From contig CAMFPZ010000043.1 of NCBI GenBank assembly GCA_945979635.1, forward strand, positions 1 through 7,290: 7,290 nt of DNA. The letters are read 5' to 3'. The stretch's first letter is position 1. Each line of letters starts with the position of its first letter. Position numbers and translations under genes: made by a program. The notes beneath the pieces are model-generated. The model was not told the origin of the DNA. It saw nothing but the letters and a program-made list of their open reading frames with translations, and searched no databases. Positions 6,571 to 7,290 of this stretch are shown here, one piece after another. This stretch comes from an uncultured Eubacterium sp. (GTDB taxonomy: Bacteria; Bacillota; Clostridia; Oscillospirales; Acutalibacteraceae).

Positions 6571-7243
6571 TTAGTTCTTTTTTCTTCTCGAAGCAATCAA
6601 AATTGCCATACCTGCTCCGATTGAAGCAACGCCGGATGCAACGCCTGCTCCTGTTTGAGGAGATTTTTGCACATTGTCAGGCTCCGTTTTTTCTGTAGTC
6701 GATGACGGCCTCGGGTCAGTCGGTTCACCCGGAGTCAACACAAATTCATCATCAAGTGCCAATTCAGGTTCAAAATAGCTAAGTGCCAAAAGAGCTTCCT
6801 TGGTCGTATAGGCACTTTCGGCTCCCCAAGCCATAATCACTCCGTTATTATTAGAGCTTTCAAATCCGTTCATAAGACAATCATAAAGCACTCTTGCCTT
6901 TTTGTGCTCGCCGAGTGAAGCAAACGCAAGCATTGCACAGGCGGTTGAATCAGGCGAAACATCTGTATATACCTCACTATAAAAGCAGCCTGATGATGTT
7001 GTGTGCTTTTCTATAACAGCCTTTGCATCGGCAATATATTCGGAATAATCCTCCTTATACGCAGAAAGAGCTGCGAGAAACATCGCTGTATTATCACAGG
7101 AAAAGCCCCAATAATCAAAGCCGCTTCCAAATGTGTACGATGCCTTCAATTCATTGATGAAATAATCCGCATAAGCCTTATTTCCTATATTTCTGCATGC
7201 CTCGGTTACTACCCTATAATAATAAGGATTTGAAACGCTCTTA
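6571..7243 (-). CDS. Sortase-anchored surface protein, C-terminal fragment
   Basis: The 5' part is missing because the genuine sequence ends at 7243. From the first whole codon (7242-7240) it gives 223 residues. Residues about 1-162 are alpha-helical and repetitive, with CDNTAMFLAALSAY (49-62), SPDSTACAMLAFASLG (96-111) and AYTTKEALLALSYF (144-157). These resemble the alpha/alpha-toroid repeats of the prenyltransferase/terpenoid-cyclase-like fold seen in secreted proteins of gut Firmicutes; this is inferred by motif only. A Pro/Thr/Glu-rich linker (about 168-193) follows, then SPQTG (194-198), a hydrophobic Gly/Ala-rich segment and the tail RRKKN. That is a complete class of sortase signal with Ser in place of Leu in LPXTG, so the protein should be covalently linked to the cell wall. 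A terminator follows its stop. Substrate or partner is unknown. Confidence 0.85.
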
Positions 7244-7290
7244 CTGTCTCTTATACACATCTCCGAGCCCACGAGACGTAGAGGAATCTC
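7244..7290 (+). other. Illumina Nextera adapter contamination (not biological)
   Basis: The stretch starts with the 19-bp Tn5 mosaic end CTGTCTCTTATACACATCT (7244-7262). The Nextera read-2 side CCGAGCCCACGAGAC (7263-7277), the i7 index N712 GTAGAGGA (7278-7285) and ATCTC (7286-7290), the first bases of the flow-cell adapter, follow. It should be trimmed. It puts the artefact peptide MGSEMCIRDS, from a GTG inside the adapter, in frame at the front of the truncated surface protein. Confidence 0.99.

Noticed and set aside
7244..7262. A transposon end or mobile element at the right edge
   Set aside because: It is the engineered Tn5 mosaic end of the sequencing library, followed by adapter and index bases.
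7243..7272. N-terminal MGSEMCIRDS as a genuine protein start
   Set aside because: Translated from Nextera adapter sequence, not from the genome.

Overview
The window is a 7.3 kb stretch with every gene on the minus strand, so transcription runs from the right end towards position 1. The organism looks like an anaerobic gut-type Clostridia/Firmicutes bacterium, probably of the Ruminococcaceae/Oscillospiraceae kind. This rests on moderate-to-low GC, strong AGGAGG-type ribosome binding sites, an HPr with the regulatory Ser46, and a wall-anchored protein ending in an SPQTG sorting signal. The genus assignment is inference only.

Layout from right to left, in the direction of transcription. (1) Positions 7244-7290 are not biological: they are Illumina Nextera adapter with the N712 index, so the real sequence ends at 7243. 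(2) 6571-7243 is the C-terminal part of a surface protein with an alpha/alpha-toroid-like repeat region, a Pro/Thr-rich linker and an SPQTG sortase signal. It is followed by a rho-independent terminator (6496-6554). (3) A control region (6375-6495) carries a TTGACC-17-TATAAT promoter with two tandem 11-bp operator-like repeats across its -35 and spacer. A third, inverted copy lies about 100 bp upstream, in the loop of the preceding terminator, and a separate palindrome sits just upstream of the -35. (4) A five-gene operon follows: fruR (DeoR-family repressor), fruK (1-phosphofructokinase), fruA (fructose PTS EIIABC), ptsH (HPr) and ptsI (Enzyme I). Gaps are only 18-30 nt and the operon closes with a 13-bp hairpin (737-765). 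(5) A consensus TTGACA-17-TATAAT promoter (692-720) then drives an unrecognised multi-pass membrane protein that runs off the left edge (1-662).

The operon is a complete fructose uptake and entry pathway. PEP phosphorylates Enzyme I, which passes phosphate to HPr, then to the EIIA and EIIB domains of FruA. FruA imports fructose as fructose-1-phosphate, and FruK converts that to fructose-1,6-bisphosphate. FruR probably senses a sugar phosphate and controls its own promoter. Having the general proteins HPr and Enzyme I inside the sugar-specific operon is the main biological point of interest. I see no RNA genes, CRISPR arrays, insertion sequences or obviously new systems. No gene-free stretch exceeds 300 bases.
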